DNA of 64,000 nt from Maricaulis sp047308265 (GTDB lineage Bacteria; Pseudomonadota; Alphaproteobacteria; Caulobacterales; Maricaulaceae), in NCBI RefSeq assembly GCF_047308265.1, contig NZ_JBKQWY010000003.1, positions 124,001 through 188,000 on the forward strand, in the 5' to 3' direction. The position numbers and the translations under genes were made by a program. Positions 1 through 7,711 of this stretch are shown here, in pieces (within the stretch, counting starts at the first letter, position 1; each line of letters opens with the position of its first letter). Under the pieces are notes generated by a model. It had not been told where the DNA came from and made no database searches. It saw nothing but the letters and a program-made list of their open reading frames with translations.

Positions 1-1
1 G

Positions 2-277
2 CGCCGCTTCCCGCAACTCGTCCAGACAGACAAAGACATGGAAGGCGTGAATACCGGAAAAGCGGCCCTGACCTTCTGGCGGGAGTCCTGGCAGGGCGAG
101 AGTTTCATGGCGATTGGCATGCAGGACCCTGTGCTCGGACCGCCCGCCATGCATTGGCTGCACAGCCAAATCCGCAATTGCCCGCCGCCCCTAGAAGTCG
201 CGGACGGAGGTCATTTCCTGCAGGAATGGGGTGAGCCCATCGCGCGGGCCGCGCTGAAGCAATTTGGTCTTCTCTGA
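2..277 (+). CDS. Haloalkane dehalogenase, C-terminal part (cut by window edge)
   Basis: Only the last 91 residues are present; the gene begins outside the window. The frame reads through position 2 and ends at TGA 275-277. The tail has the look of a subfamily I haloalkane dehalogenase: a 'RRFPQLV' segment, an Asp in 'GMQDPVLG' at the usual place of the charge-relay acid, and the catalytic His in 'DGGHFLQEWGE'. Such enzymes hydrolyse carbon-halogen bonds in the cytoplasm with an alpha/beta-hydrolase triad. The nucleophile Asp is not visible here, so another alpha/beta hydrolase of the same branch, such as an epoxide hydrolase, cannot be excluded. Confidence 0.75.
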   Translation, partial: RRFPQLVQTDKDMEGVNTGKAALTFWRESWQGESFMAIGMQDPVLGPPAMHWLHSQIRNCPPPLEVADGGHFLQEWGEPIARAALKQFGLL

Positions 278-307
278 CCAGGTCGCGCGGCGGGCCCGGA
301 TCGGTGC

Positions 308-679
308 CTAGAGGTCGACAATCTCCTGGCGCAGATCACTGTCGGCATTGTCGCCGGTATTGACGACCCCCGCGCGCTCGATCAGCAGGATGTGGACATC
401 ACCCGTTTCTGCGATCGGGCGGTGTCGCACGCCCTTGGGGATCACGCACAACTCGCCCGGGCCCAGGGTGACCGGATCTTGGTGTTCAATCTCGATCACC
501 AGCTCCCCCTGGGTCACCAGAAACATCTCGTCTTCATTGTCATGCTTGTGCCAGTCGAAACGTCCCGAACCCTTGGCCAGTTTCAATTCGTAATCATCCA
601 GACGCGCAATACGTTTGGGGGACCAATACTCACTGAAGGCGGCGTGTTTTTCAGCCAGGGAAATCGATTGAACAGTCAT
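308..679 (-). CDS. Small cupin-domain protein
   Basis: A 123-residue single-domain cupin. Motif 1 is seen as 'WHKHDNEDEMFLV' with two His and an acidic ligand, followed by 'GELVIEIE'. Motif 2 is 'VIPKGVRHRP' with the last metal-binding His. The fold is known to bind a divalent metal in small enzymes or sugar-binding proteins; the substrate cannot be told. A longer frame runs to 763, but ATG 679 has a GGAGA ribosome site just upstream and begins at the start of similarity, so it is preferred. It stands alone, convergent with the dehalogenase. Confidence 0.8.
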   Translation of the reverse strand: MTVQSISLAEKHAAFSEYWSPKRIARLDDYELKLAKGSGRFDWHKHDNEDEMFLVTQGELVIEIEHQDPVTLGPGELCVIPKGVRHRPIAETGDVHILLIERAGVVNTGDNADSDLRQEIVDL

Positions 680-973
680 GATATCTGTCTCCGTGTGAAC
701 ACGCACCAAAAGTGCCGAAGGGGCGATCGCAATGTGAACGCCGGACATGAGAGTGGCGGACACGCCGTCTCTACATAGGCAGAGGCATACTGGCCCGCCA
801 GCCCGGGCACCGCTTGAACGATTGTGCGACTTGATCCGAGGGCGCCGAGATCACGACAGATCACACCGCCATGGGCCTGGCTCACAAAGGGCTCACATTC
901 GTGCCGGTGCTAGAGACATCGCGAAAAATCGCCCTATTGTCAGGCGCCAGATGATTTCGCGTGGAGAACACTC

Positions 974-1936
974 ATGATCAAGCGGCCCGATGCGCCCTGG
1001 CAATTAAAGACGGACCTGGTGACCCCGAAGACCGACTATCTGAACCGGCGCCAGATCATGGCGGGTGGAGCGTCGATGGTCGCGGCCTCGTCACTGGCGG
1101 CACCGGCGCTGGGCCAGACCTCCGGGCCCGGCGAGAATCCGGCGCTGAACGCCCGCGCCACACGCTATACCCTGAGTGATGATCTCACACCGTATGACGC
1201 AGTGACCGGATATAATAACTTCTACGAATTCGGTCTGGGCAAGGACGACCCGGCGCGCCATGCGCACCGTATGACCACCGACAATTGGTCGATTGAAGTC
1301 GAAGGTCTGGCAGAACGCCCCGGCAGCTATTCTCTGGACGACCTGATTGACCAGGATGCGCTGGAAGAACGCATTTACCGCCTGCGATGCGTGGAGGCCT
1401 GGTCCATGGTCATCCCCTGGATTGGCGTCCCTCTCGCCGATGTCCTGCGCCGTTTTGAACCGTCGAGCACCGCGCGTTATGTCCAGTTCTTCACGTATCA
1501 GAACATACTGGAAATGCCGGGCACCCGTTTTCCGGTCCTCGACTGGCCCTATCGCGAAGGACTGCGCATGGATGAGGCGATGAACGAGCTCGCCTTCCTG
1601 GCGGTTGGGCTTTATGGCGAAGTACTGCCCAATCAGAACGGAGCCCCAATCCGTCTCGTTGTCCCGTGGAAGTATGGCTATAAATCCATCAAATCGATCG
1701 ACCGTATTGTCTTCACCGACACACAACCCGAAACCAGCTGGAACCAGTCCGCACCGCGTGAGTACGGCTTCTATTCCAATGTAAACCCCAATCGCGCTCA
1801 CCCCCGCTGGAGCCAGGCCAGTGAACGCGTGATCGGTGGCGGCCTGTTCGCCCGGCGCGAGACCGAGATGTTCAACGGGTATGAGGCCCAGGTCGCGTCC
1901 CTGTATGACGGCATGGATCTGATCCGGAATCACTGA
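974..1936 (+). CDS. msrP: Protein-methionine-sulfoxide reductase catalytic subunit MsrP
   Basis: This is a 320-residue periplasmic molybdoenzyme that repairs oxidised methionine in envelope proteins, taking electrons from the membrane haem protein MsrQ. Residues 25-26 are the twin arginines of a Tat signal ('NRRQIM' followed by a small-residue stretch to 'APALGQ'). The sulfite-oxidase-type fold is recognisable, with the molybdenum-ligand Cys at about residue 139 in 'YRLRCVEAW'. The length matches the family. The start at 974 has GGAGA upstream. Its stop overlaps the msrQ start by one base, so the two are translated together. Confidence 0.95.
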   Translation: MIKRPDAPWQLKTDLVTPKTDYLNRRQIMAGGASMVAASSLAAPALGQTSGPGENPALNARATRYTLSDDLTPYDAVTGYNNFYEFGLGKDDPARHAHRMTTDNWSIEVEGLAERPGSYSLDDLIDQDALEERIYRLRCVEAWSMVIPWIGVPLADVLRRFEPSSTARYVQFFTYQNILEMPGTRFPVLDWPYREGLRMDEAMNELAFLAVGLYGEVLPNQNGAPIRLVVPWKYGYKSIKSIDRIVFTDTQPETSWNQSAPREYGFYSNVNPNRAHPRWSQASERVIGGGLFARRETEMFNGYEAQVASLYDGMDLIRNH

Positions 1937-2616
1937 TGGCACGCAGATCCCCATTGCGCGGCTTCGGCCGGTCCTGGCTCAAACCCGTCGCCTTCTGGCT
2001 GCTGGCCGCTCCCGGTCTGTGGTTAATCGCCCAGTGGGCGTTCCTGCTGCTGGGCATGGAGAATGCACTCGGCTTCAACCCGATTGAAACCACGCACCGG
2101 TTTCTCGGAGACACCGCGCTTCGCATTCTCCTGATATCGCTGGCCGTCACACCCATTCGCGATCTGACGGGATGGCTTCCTTTGATGCTGGTTCGCCGAC
2201 GGATCGGCCTGGCCGCGTTCTGGTACGCGCTCCTGCACGTTATCGCCTATATGGGGCTGGACCTGTATGTCGCGGCCGGTTTTAGCGGCTCAGGCATGTG
2301 GCTCGGGCTGTGGGAGGATGTGGTTCAGCGCACCTATATCACGCTCGGCATGGCGGCCTTCATTCTGCTGATCCCGCTCGCCATCACCTCCTTCAACACG
2401 GCGATTCGCACACTGGGCGCGCGGGTGTGGCAACGCCTGCATTACAGCGTCTATCCGCTCGCGGTTCTGGCTATTTTCCACTACGGATTCATGGTCAAGG
2501 GTCACCAACCCGGTCCGTGGATTCATGGCGGTATTCTCGCGGTTCTGCTGGCCTGGCGAGGCTGGACCGCGCTGCGATCTCGACCCTCAACCCCGCCACT
2601 TGCGTCACAGGGCTGA
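1936..2616 (+). CDS. msrQ: Haem-binding membrane subunit MsrQ
   Basis: This is a 226-residue integral membrane protein of the ferric-reductase-like (YedZ) family. It passes electrons from the inner membrane pool to MsrP in the periplasm. Several hydrophobic helices are visible, and conserved His residues occur in 'WYALLHVIAYMGLDLY' and 'QRLHYSVYPLAVLAIFHY', the expected haem ligands. The ATG overlaps the msrP stop (TGATG). A long open frame also runs through this gene in another register but has no coding features. The family assignment is firm from the gene pair. Confidence 0.94.
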   Translation: MARRSPLRGFGRSWLKPVAFWLLAAPGLWLIAQWAFLLLGMENALGFNPIETTHRFLGDTALRILLISLAVTPIRDLTGWLPLMLVRRRIGLAAFWYALLHVIAYMGLDLYVAAGFSGSGMWLGLWEDVVQRTYITLGMAAFILLIPLAITSFNTAIRTLGARVWQRLHYSVYPLAVLAIFHYGFMVKGHQPGPWIHGGILAVLLAWRGWTALRSRPSTPPLASQG

Positions 2617-2681
2617 GATCGCGCTGGACAGTGTGGGGCGGCATGGCCTACCGGAGGGCGACAACCCCGATGGAGATCCCC

Positions 2682-3815
2682 ATGTCGCTTCACATCACGG
2701 ACCAGTTTGACGGCGGAAACATCCGCGTTCTCGACGCCAGTGACACGGACGCGATCCGGCTGGAGATCCGCAAGGACAACAAGTCCGACTTTTATCAATG
2801 GTTCTATTTCCGTGTGACCGGTGCGCGTCATCAGGACCTGACCCTGATCCTCGAAAACGCAGCCGGTGCTGCTTATCTGGACGGATGGACGGATTACCAG
2901 GCCTGTGCCAGCTATGATCGGGAAAACTGGTTCCGGATCGACACGGATTATGTCGCCGATCGCGGCCTGATCCTCCGCCACACGCCGGAACGGGATACGA
3001 TCTGGTTTGCCTATTTCGCGCCCTACCCGATGGAGCGCCATCAGGACCTCATCGCCTGGGCCCAGTCCCAGGACCGCGTTCGCCTGGAGGTGCTGGGGGA
3101 GAGCCTGGACGGACAGCCTCTGGACCTCCTGACCATTGGCGAACCCGGTGACGACAAGAAAACCATCTGGATCACCGCCCGCCAGCACCCCGGCGAAACC
3201 ATGGCCGAGTGGTGGATGGAAGGCTTTCTGGCCCGCCTGCTGGACCGTGATGATCCGGTTGCACGGGTGATCCTGGACCATGCTGTTTTCCACATTGTGC
3301 CGAATATGAACCCGGATGGCAGCAAACGCGGCCATTTGCGGACCAATGCTGCCGGGATCAATCTCAATCGCGAATGGGACAAGGCGACACCGGACACATC
3401 ACCCGAAGTCTATCACGTGCTCAATCGCATGCGCGAAACGGGTATGGACCTCGCGCTGGATGTGCACGGCGATGAGGCTCTGCCGTACAACTTCATCGCC
3501 GGGGGTGAAGGTGCGCCGGACTTTACCGAGCAGCAACAGGAATTGCTCGACCACTACAAGGCGGCGCTGGAAGCCATCACGCCCGATTTCCAGACTGAAT
3601 TTGGCTATGATGTGGACGCACCGGGCGAAGCCGACCTGTCCATCTGCACCAATTACCTCACCCAGACTTTCGCGTGCCTGGCCATGACGCTGGAAATGCC
3701 GTTCAAGGACAATGCCGATCTCCCCGAACCGGAACAGGGCTGGTCGCCGGAGCGCTGTCGCAAGCTGGGCGCCGCCAATCTGGATTCCATGCTCGCCCTG
3801 GTCGACGAGATCTGA
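2682..3815 (+). CDS. M14-family zinc carboxypeptidase (cytosolic AGBL/CCP-like type)
   Basis: A 377-residue protein with the N-terminal beta domain and peptidase domain of the cytosolic carboxypeptidase branch of M14. Zinc ligands are visible as His169 and Glu172 in 'RQHPGETMAE' and His262 in 'DVHGDE'; the substrate-binding 'NMNPDG' and 'NLNREW' motifs are present, and Glu338 in 'LEMPFKD' is the likely catalytic base. No signal peptide is seen. The start at 2682 has GGAG six bases upstream; another ATG lies at 2670. Its stop overlaps the next gene (ATGA). Bacterial substrates of this group are mostly unknown, so the peptide cleaved is not stated. Confidence 0.88.
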   Translation: MSLHITDQFDGGNIRVLDASDTDAIRLEIRKDNKSDFYQWFYFRVTGARHQDLTLILENAAGAAYLDGWTDYQACASYDRENWFRIDTDYVADRGLILRHTPERDTIWFAYFAPYPMERHQDLIAWAQSQDRVRLEVLGESLDGQPLDLLTIGEPGDDKKTIWITARQHPGETMAEWWMEGFLARLLDRDDPVARVILDHAVFHIVPNMNPDGSKRGHLRTNAAGINLNREWDKATPDTSPEVYHVLNRMRETGMDLALDVHGDEALPYNFIAGGEGAPDFTEQQQELLDHYKAALEAITPDFQTEFGYDVDAPGEADLSICTNYLTQTFACLAMTLEMPFKDNADLPEPEQGWSPERCRKLGAANLDSMLALVDEI

Positions 3816-4276
3816 TGACACTCTACATCGATGCCGATGCCTGTCCGGTCAAGGATGAGGCCATACGCGTGGGTGAACGTCATCGCACCGAAATCATACT
3901 GGTCTGCGATGGTGGATTGCGTCGGCCGAACTCACCCTGGGCCCGGCTGGTCATTGTCGACCAGGGCGCAGATGCGGCGGACAACTGGATTGCCGAACAG
4001 ATTGGCCCGGGCGATGTGTGCGTCACCGGTGATATCCCCCTGGCTGATCGATGCCTCAAGGCAGGCGGACTGGCGATAGACCATCGCGGCGAAGCCTTCA
4101 CGCCGGACAATATCGGAAGCGCACTCGCCATGCGCAATCTGATGACCGATCTGCGCGAAACCGGCCAGGCCACATCCGGTGCTCGCCCCTTCTCACCGCG
4201 GGACAGGTCGGCATTTCTCGATGGGCTGGAACGTGTCATGCAACACGCCAAACGGATGACGCCGTCGAAGCCTTGA
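3815..4276 (+). CDS. YaiI/YqxD family protein (UPF0178)
   Basis: This 153-residue cytoplasmic protein opens with 'LYIDADACPVKDE', the signature of the UPF0178 group, which has a PIN-like nuclease fold with acidic residues near the N-terminus. 'GDVCVTGDIPLADRCL' further in is also typical. The biochemical role of the family is not settled. The ATG overlaps the stop of the carboxypeptidase by one base within TGATG, so the two are co-translated. The length is normal for the family. Confidence 0.9.
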   Translation: MTLYIDADACPVKDEAIRVGERHRTEIILVCDGGLRRPNSPWARLVIVDQGADAADNWIAEQIGPGDVCVTGDIPLADRCLKAGGLAIDHRGEAFTPDNIGSALAMRNLMTDLRETGQATSGARPFSPRDRSAFLDGLERVMQHAKRMTPSKP

Positions 4277-4358
4277 CATAGCGTCCAGATTTTCCCACTC
4301 AAACTGTGTTCAACCCAGAACGGAATCGGGCCGTTCGCGAGCTTTATTGGAGATACTC

Positions 4359-4934
4359 ATGAGTGATCTGCACGCTGCGCTCCTCGCCGAGCGCCGGTCC
4401 GCCTATGCCCGTTTGCGTGGCGGTTTTCCCATCCCGCTGGCCGGGACCACATATTGGGCCCTGCTGGCCGTAATCGGCTATGTCCTGCCCGCAGAAACCT
4501 GGTACTGGGCGGCCTTGTTTGGCTCGGGGCTCATTTTCCCGCTGGCTCTGATGTATGCGGCCCTGTTCAAAAACCCCTTCATGAAGGATCGCACGGCCGT
4601 CACAGGCGTGCTCGTACCCGCCTTTATCTCCATGCTGTTATTCTGGCCGATGGCCATTGCCGCCTTGTGGACGGCTGAACATCTCTTTCCACTGATCCTG
4701 GCGATTGGCATGTCCCTGCACTGGCCGGTGATCGGCTGGTCCTATGCTCGCCTCCCCGTGTTTGCGGGACACGCAATCATACGCGCCGTGATCGTCTTTG
4801 CCATTTGGCATCTGGGCAGCCCCTTGGACCAGATCACAATTTTGCCCGCCGCCGTTGCGGCCATCTATCTGCTGACCGTGATCGTGGTCTTCATCGATAG
4901 CGGACGTGTGAAAGCGCGCCTGTCCCAGGACTAG
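4359..4934 (+). CDS. Small integral membrane protein (DUF7010-like)
   Basis: A 191-residue protein dominated by hydrophobic helices, with perhaps six membrane spans from residue 25 to 185 and a charged N-terminus. The conserved-looking centre is 'PLALMYAALFKNPFMKDR', followed by 'ISMLLFWPMA' and 'IGMSLHWPVIGWSY'. This pattern recalls the DUF7010 group from memory; function is unknown. The start at 4359 has TGGAGA upstream. The stop codon TAG lies in CTAG, shared with the convergent DoxX gene. Confidence 0.7.
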   Translation: MSDLHAALLAERRSAYARLRGGFPIPLAGTTYWALLAVIGYVLPAETWYWAALFGSGLIFPLALMYAALFKNPFMKDRTAVTGVLVPAFISMLLFWPMAIAALWTAEHLFPLILAIGMSLHWPVIGWSYARLPVFAGHAIIRAVIVFAIWHLGSPLDQITILPAAVAAIYLLTVIVVFIDSGRVKARLSQD

Positions 4935-5452
4935 CCTGCCAAACGGGGCCAGAGCATCGCATCCACACTCAGCGGTCCTGGCCCCGCAAACACCACCAAC
5001 CCGATCATGACAAGGATCATGACCTCGGAATTATAGAGATAGCCAGACAGGGTGAACATGAAACCGCCCTTCTCGATGTGGTGACGCCCCACCGTCATCA
5101 AGGCGACCAGCGTGATGGCTGCCAGGACCAGACCGGACATCAAGGTCAGGGCACCGATGGTGAACAAAAACCCGAAAACAAGCTCGTTGAACGACACGAA
5201 ATAGGTGTTCAATCGGGCAAAGGGAATACGGGCGGCCACCAAGGTCTGGTACATGATTTCCGTTCGGGCCGGGCTGAACAATTTGCAATAGCCGGCCACC
5301 AGGAACATCACCCCGACAACAAAGCGCGCGGTCAATCCGACCACATCTTCCGCACCACCCAGGCCAAGGGCATAAGGTGCGTACAGCGTAATGCCTGTCT
5401 CCAGCGCGTTTGACAGCTCCTGGCTGACGACGTCGATTGTCTCAAAACTCAT
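4931..5452 (-). CDS. DoxX-family membrane protein
   Basis: A 173-residue protein with four membrane helices. The order is a short N-terminal amphipathic part, 'TARFVVGVMFLVAGYCKLFSP' as the first span with the typical 'K-F' end, then 'NTYFVSFNELVFGFLFTIGALT', 'GLVLAAITLVALMTVGRH' and 'EVMILVMIGLVVFAGPG'. DoxX-like proteins are inner-membrane proteins linked to thiosulfate or redox stress in some bacteria, but this one has no context to name a substrate. It is divergent from the BLUF gene, with 237 bases between them. Confidence 0.75.
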   Translation of the reverse strand: MSFETIDVVSQELSNALETGITLYAPYALGLGGAEDVVGLTARFVVGVMFLVAGYCKLFSPARTEIMYQTLVAARIPFARLNTYFVSFNELVFGFLFTIGALTLMSGLVLAAITLVALMTVGRHHIEKGGFMFTLSGYLYNSEVMILVMIGLVVFAGPGPLSVDAMLWPRLAG

Positions 5453-5638
5453 GGTGTCTTCCCTCGCTCAGACCCAACACTTCGTGTCGGCGGCAGAGTT
5501 GAAAATTTCTCACGCCAAGGGAAATCAGGAGCCGCTGACGTCACCTCACAAGCGAGTGCGTCGCGTGTGATTTCGACATATCGCGTCTGAAGAAAACACA
5601 CCTCTTCCAGAATCGGGTTGCATCGCACAAGCTAACGT

Positions 5639-5656
5639 AACCGGGACGACCCGGTT
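5639..5656 (+). other. Inverted repeat in the leader of the BLUF gene
   Basis: Two perfect 7-base arms (AACCGGG and CCCGGTT) flank a 4-base loop, ending 33 bases before the BLUF start. No T-run follows, so it is not an intrinsic terminator. It may be an operator or an mRNA hairpin; its role is unknown. Confidence 0.4.
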
Positions 5657-5689
5657 TCATGCGATCAAGCAGACCCAAAGGAATGTGCC

Positions 5690-6100
5690 ATGTTTCTGAC
5701 TCGCTTGGTGTATTTTTCCAAAAGCGCGCCGGCCCACGAGATCGATGTGGAGCAGATCCTCCGATCCGCGCGGACCTATAACAAACAGAACCACATCACA
5801 GGCGCCTTGTGGTTTGACGGCGATTATTTTGTCCAGGTCCTGGAGGGCGGCAGACATGCCGTCTCACACACCTATCATCGCATCGCATCAGACCCCCGAC
5901 ATTTTGATATCGAACTGTCCGTCTGCGAAGGGGTCGATACCCGCCTCTTTCACGCCTGGCATATGGCCTATTTCGCGGACACCGAAGACAACCGAAATCT
6001 GGTCCTTAAATACTCCGGTCAGGACAAACTCGATCCAGCAAGAATGACCGCCAGCTCTCTTCTTCACCTCCTCGCGGAAGGTCAGCTACTCGGCGAGTAG
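5690..6100 (+). CDS. BLUF-domain blue-light photoreceptor (short, stand-alone)
   Basis: A 136-residue protein, almost entirely one BLUF domain that binds FAD and senses blue light. The key residues are present: Tyr8 in 'RLVYFSKS', Asn31, Gln49 in 'YFVQVLEG', and Trp90/Met92 in 'FHAWHMAYF'. These form the flavin hydrogen-bond switch known from AppA and BlrB. No output domain follows, only about 40 residues of C-terminal helix, so it would signal through a partner protein. A ribosome site (AAAGGA) precedes ATG 5690. The next gene downstream is a TetR regulator, a possible but unproven partner. Confidence 0.92.
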   Translation: MFLTRLVYFSKSAPAHEIDVEQILRSARTYNKQNHITGALWFDGDYFVQVLEGGRHAVSHTYHRIASDPRHFDIELSVCEGVDTRLFHAWHMAYFADTEDNRNLVLKYSGQDKLDPARMTASSLLHLLAEGQLLGE

Positions 6101-6171
6101 CGGTCACACGGGCTCAACCCACGGGACCGCCCGTATTGTGTACGGAATTTAATTAGACTCATGCTGCTCAA

Positions 6172-6191
6172 ATGAGACACATATGTCTCAT
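6172..6191. promoter_or_regulatory. Palindrome over the tetR start, likely autoregulatory operator
   Basis: Perfect 8-base inverted arms, ATGAGACA and TGTCTCAT, are separated by CATA and cover both candidate start codons of the TetR gene. TetR proteins typically bind such palindromes as dimers at their own promoter. A related but looser pair, GACA and TGTC six bases apart, lies at 6751-6764 over the next gene's start. Confidence 0.55.
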
Positions 6192-6747
6192 GAAGATCAC
6201 CAAACGCCTCTCCTCCCGCGACGCTATTCTTGCCGCGGCGTTCAACACGCTCCCGTCACGACCAGATACGTCCCTGGCGGAGATTGCAGATTTGGCCGGC
6301 GTGGGTCGCGCCACGCTTCATCGGCACTTCAAAGGGCGGGATGATCTGATCCTGTCTCTGACGCAGGCAGCGCTGCACGATATGGATCACGCTGTCGATG
6401 CAGCCTGCCAGAGCGCCCAATCCTATACCCAGGCCCTTAGATCCTGTCTCGACACCCTGATCCCCCTTGGTGATCGGTTTGCCTTTCTCAATCGGGAAAC
6501 CGGATATAACCACCCCGACGTCCAGGCCGAGCTCGATAGGCAAGACCGGGAATTGCGCGAGTTGATCACGCAGGTTGTCGAGGAAAACGGACTGTCCCGC
6601 ACCATTCCGGTGGACTGGCACAAGCGCTGTTTCGACGCCGTATTGATGGCCGCCTGGTCGGCCATGGAGGCTGGCGAACTGACCTCCCGCCAGGCCTGCG
6701 ATCTCGCCTGGTCCACCTTGACCCATTCACAGCCTATCGAACCTTAA
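6190..6747 (+). CDS. TetR/AcrR-family transcriptional regulator
   Basis: A 185-residue repressor-type protein. The N-terminal helix-turn-helix is clear: 'SRDAILAAAFNTLPSRP' then 'SLAEIADLAGVGRATLHRHFKGRDDLI', the standard TetR DNA-binding signature. The rest is an all-helical ligand domain with no recognisable ligand. The start is uncertain: ATG 6190 and ATG 6172 are both possible, neither with a good ribosome site, and both lie in a palindrome. It ends 12 bases before the fatty acid hydroxylase gene, which it probably controls together with itself. Confidence 0.85.
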   Translation: MKITKRLSSRDAILAAAFNTLPSRPDTSLAEIADLAGVGRATLHRHFKGRDDLILSLTQAALHDMDHAVDAACQSAQSYTQALRSCLDTLIPLGDRFAFLNRETGYNHPDVQAELDRQDRELRELITQVVEENGLSRTIPVDWHKRCFDAVLMAAWSAMEAGELTSRQACDLAWSTLTHSQPIEP

Positions 6748-6759
6748 AAGGACACATAG

Positions 6760-7602
6760 ATGTCTCTCGAATCCCTTGCACAATTTGCCGCGCGTTTTGA
6801 TGACGCCTTCCTGTTGATCGGTCTTGCAATCTTGCTGATCGAAACCGTGAAAACCCTGTTTCAGCGCAAGATGTCGGCCCACAAGGCGCTCGACATGCTG
6901 GCCAGTCTTTCAACACAGATCCCGTTTCTGGCCGTGGAAATTTTCCTGATGGGTTTCATCTATGTGGGGTTTGTCCTGGCCGCAGACGCCTGGGTCAGCT
7001 GGACCTTCCCGGTGACATGGTGGGTCATTGCGCTAGGGCTGATCGCTGCAGATTTCATCTATTACTGGGAACACCGCCTGGCTCATGAAATCCGTATCAT
7101 GTGGACCCAACACGCCGTGCATCATTCGTCACGGCACATGAATATCCTCGTCGGCGTGCGGTTTGGCCCGTTCGAAAGCGCCCTGTCAGCCGTACTGCAC
7201 TTCCCCCTCATCTTGATCGGCTTTCCGCCCGAGATCGTGTTCGCAGGCATCATCATCGTTCTGGCGTATCAAACCTGGATCCATACGGAGATCATCGGCA
7301 AGCTGGGCCCGCTCGACTGGCTCTTGAACACACCGTCCAACCACCGGGTCCATCATGGTTGCGACGAGAAATACATCGACAAAAACTACGGGGGCATCCT
7401 GATGATCTGGGATCAGATCTTCGGCACGTATCAGAAAGAGGAAGAAACACCCAAATATGGACTGGCGCGTGACTATGACAGCGTCAACCCGCTCTCGATT
7501 TGGGTTTCCGAAATTCCCGGCCTGTTCCGGGATCTCGCTTCTGCTCGATCTCTGCGCGAAGCGCTGGGATATGTGTTCCGCCCACCGGGCTGGAAGCCCT
7601 GA
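6760..7602 (+). CDS. Fatty acid hydroxylase / sterol desaturase family protein
   Basis: A 280-residue membrane di-iron enzyme. The three histidine clusters of the family are present: HRLAH at 105-109, HAVHH at 118-122 and HRVHH at 195-199. Hydrophobic spans lie at about 15-30, 55-75, 83-100 and 145-172. Members hydroxylate or desaturate lipids, carotenoids or sterols; the substrate here cannot be told. AAGGA lies seven bases before the start. It follows the TetR gene closely and is likely its main target. Confidence 0.9.
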   Translation: MSLESLAQFAARFDDAFLLIGLAILLIETVKTLFQRKMSAHKALDMLASLSTQIPFLAVEIFLMGFIYVGFVLAADAWVSWTFPVTWWVIALGLIAADFIYYWEHRLAHEIRIMWTQHAVHHSSRHMNILVGVRFGPFESALSAVLHFPLILIGFPPEIVFAGIIIVLAYQTWIHTEIIGKLGPLDWLLNTPSNHRVHHGCDEKYIDKNYGGILMIWDQIFGTYQKEEETPKYGLARDYDSVNPLSIWVSEIPGLFRDLASARSLREALGYVFRPPGWKP

Positions 7603-7711
7603 TACAAAGCTTCATTCTCGTGTCATTCCCCGGTAAGGATAGGTGGTTGACACCCGGGGGAGACAGGGAAGCTCCGGGCCCAAAGCCCAGTCACGTGAGG
7701 GGAGACACAAC

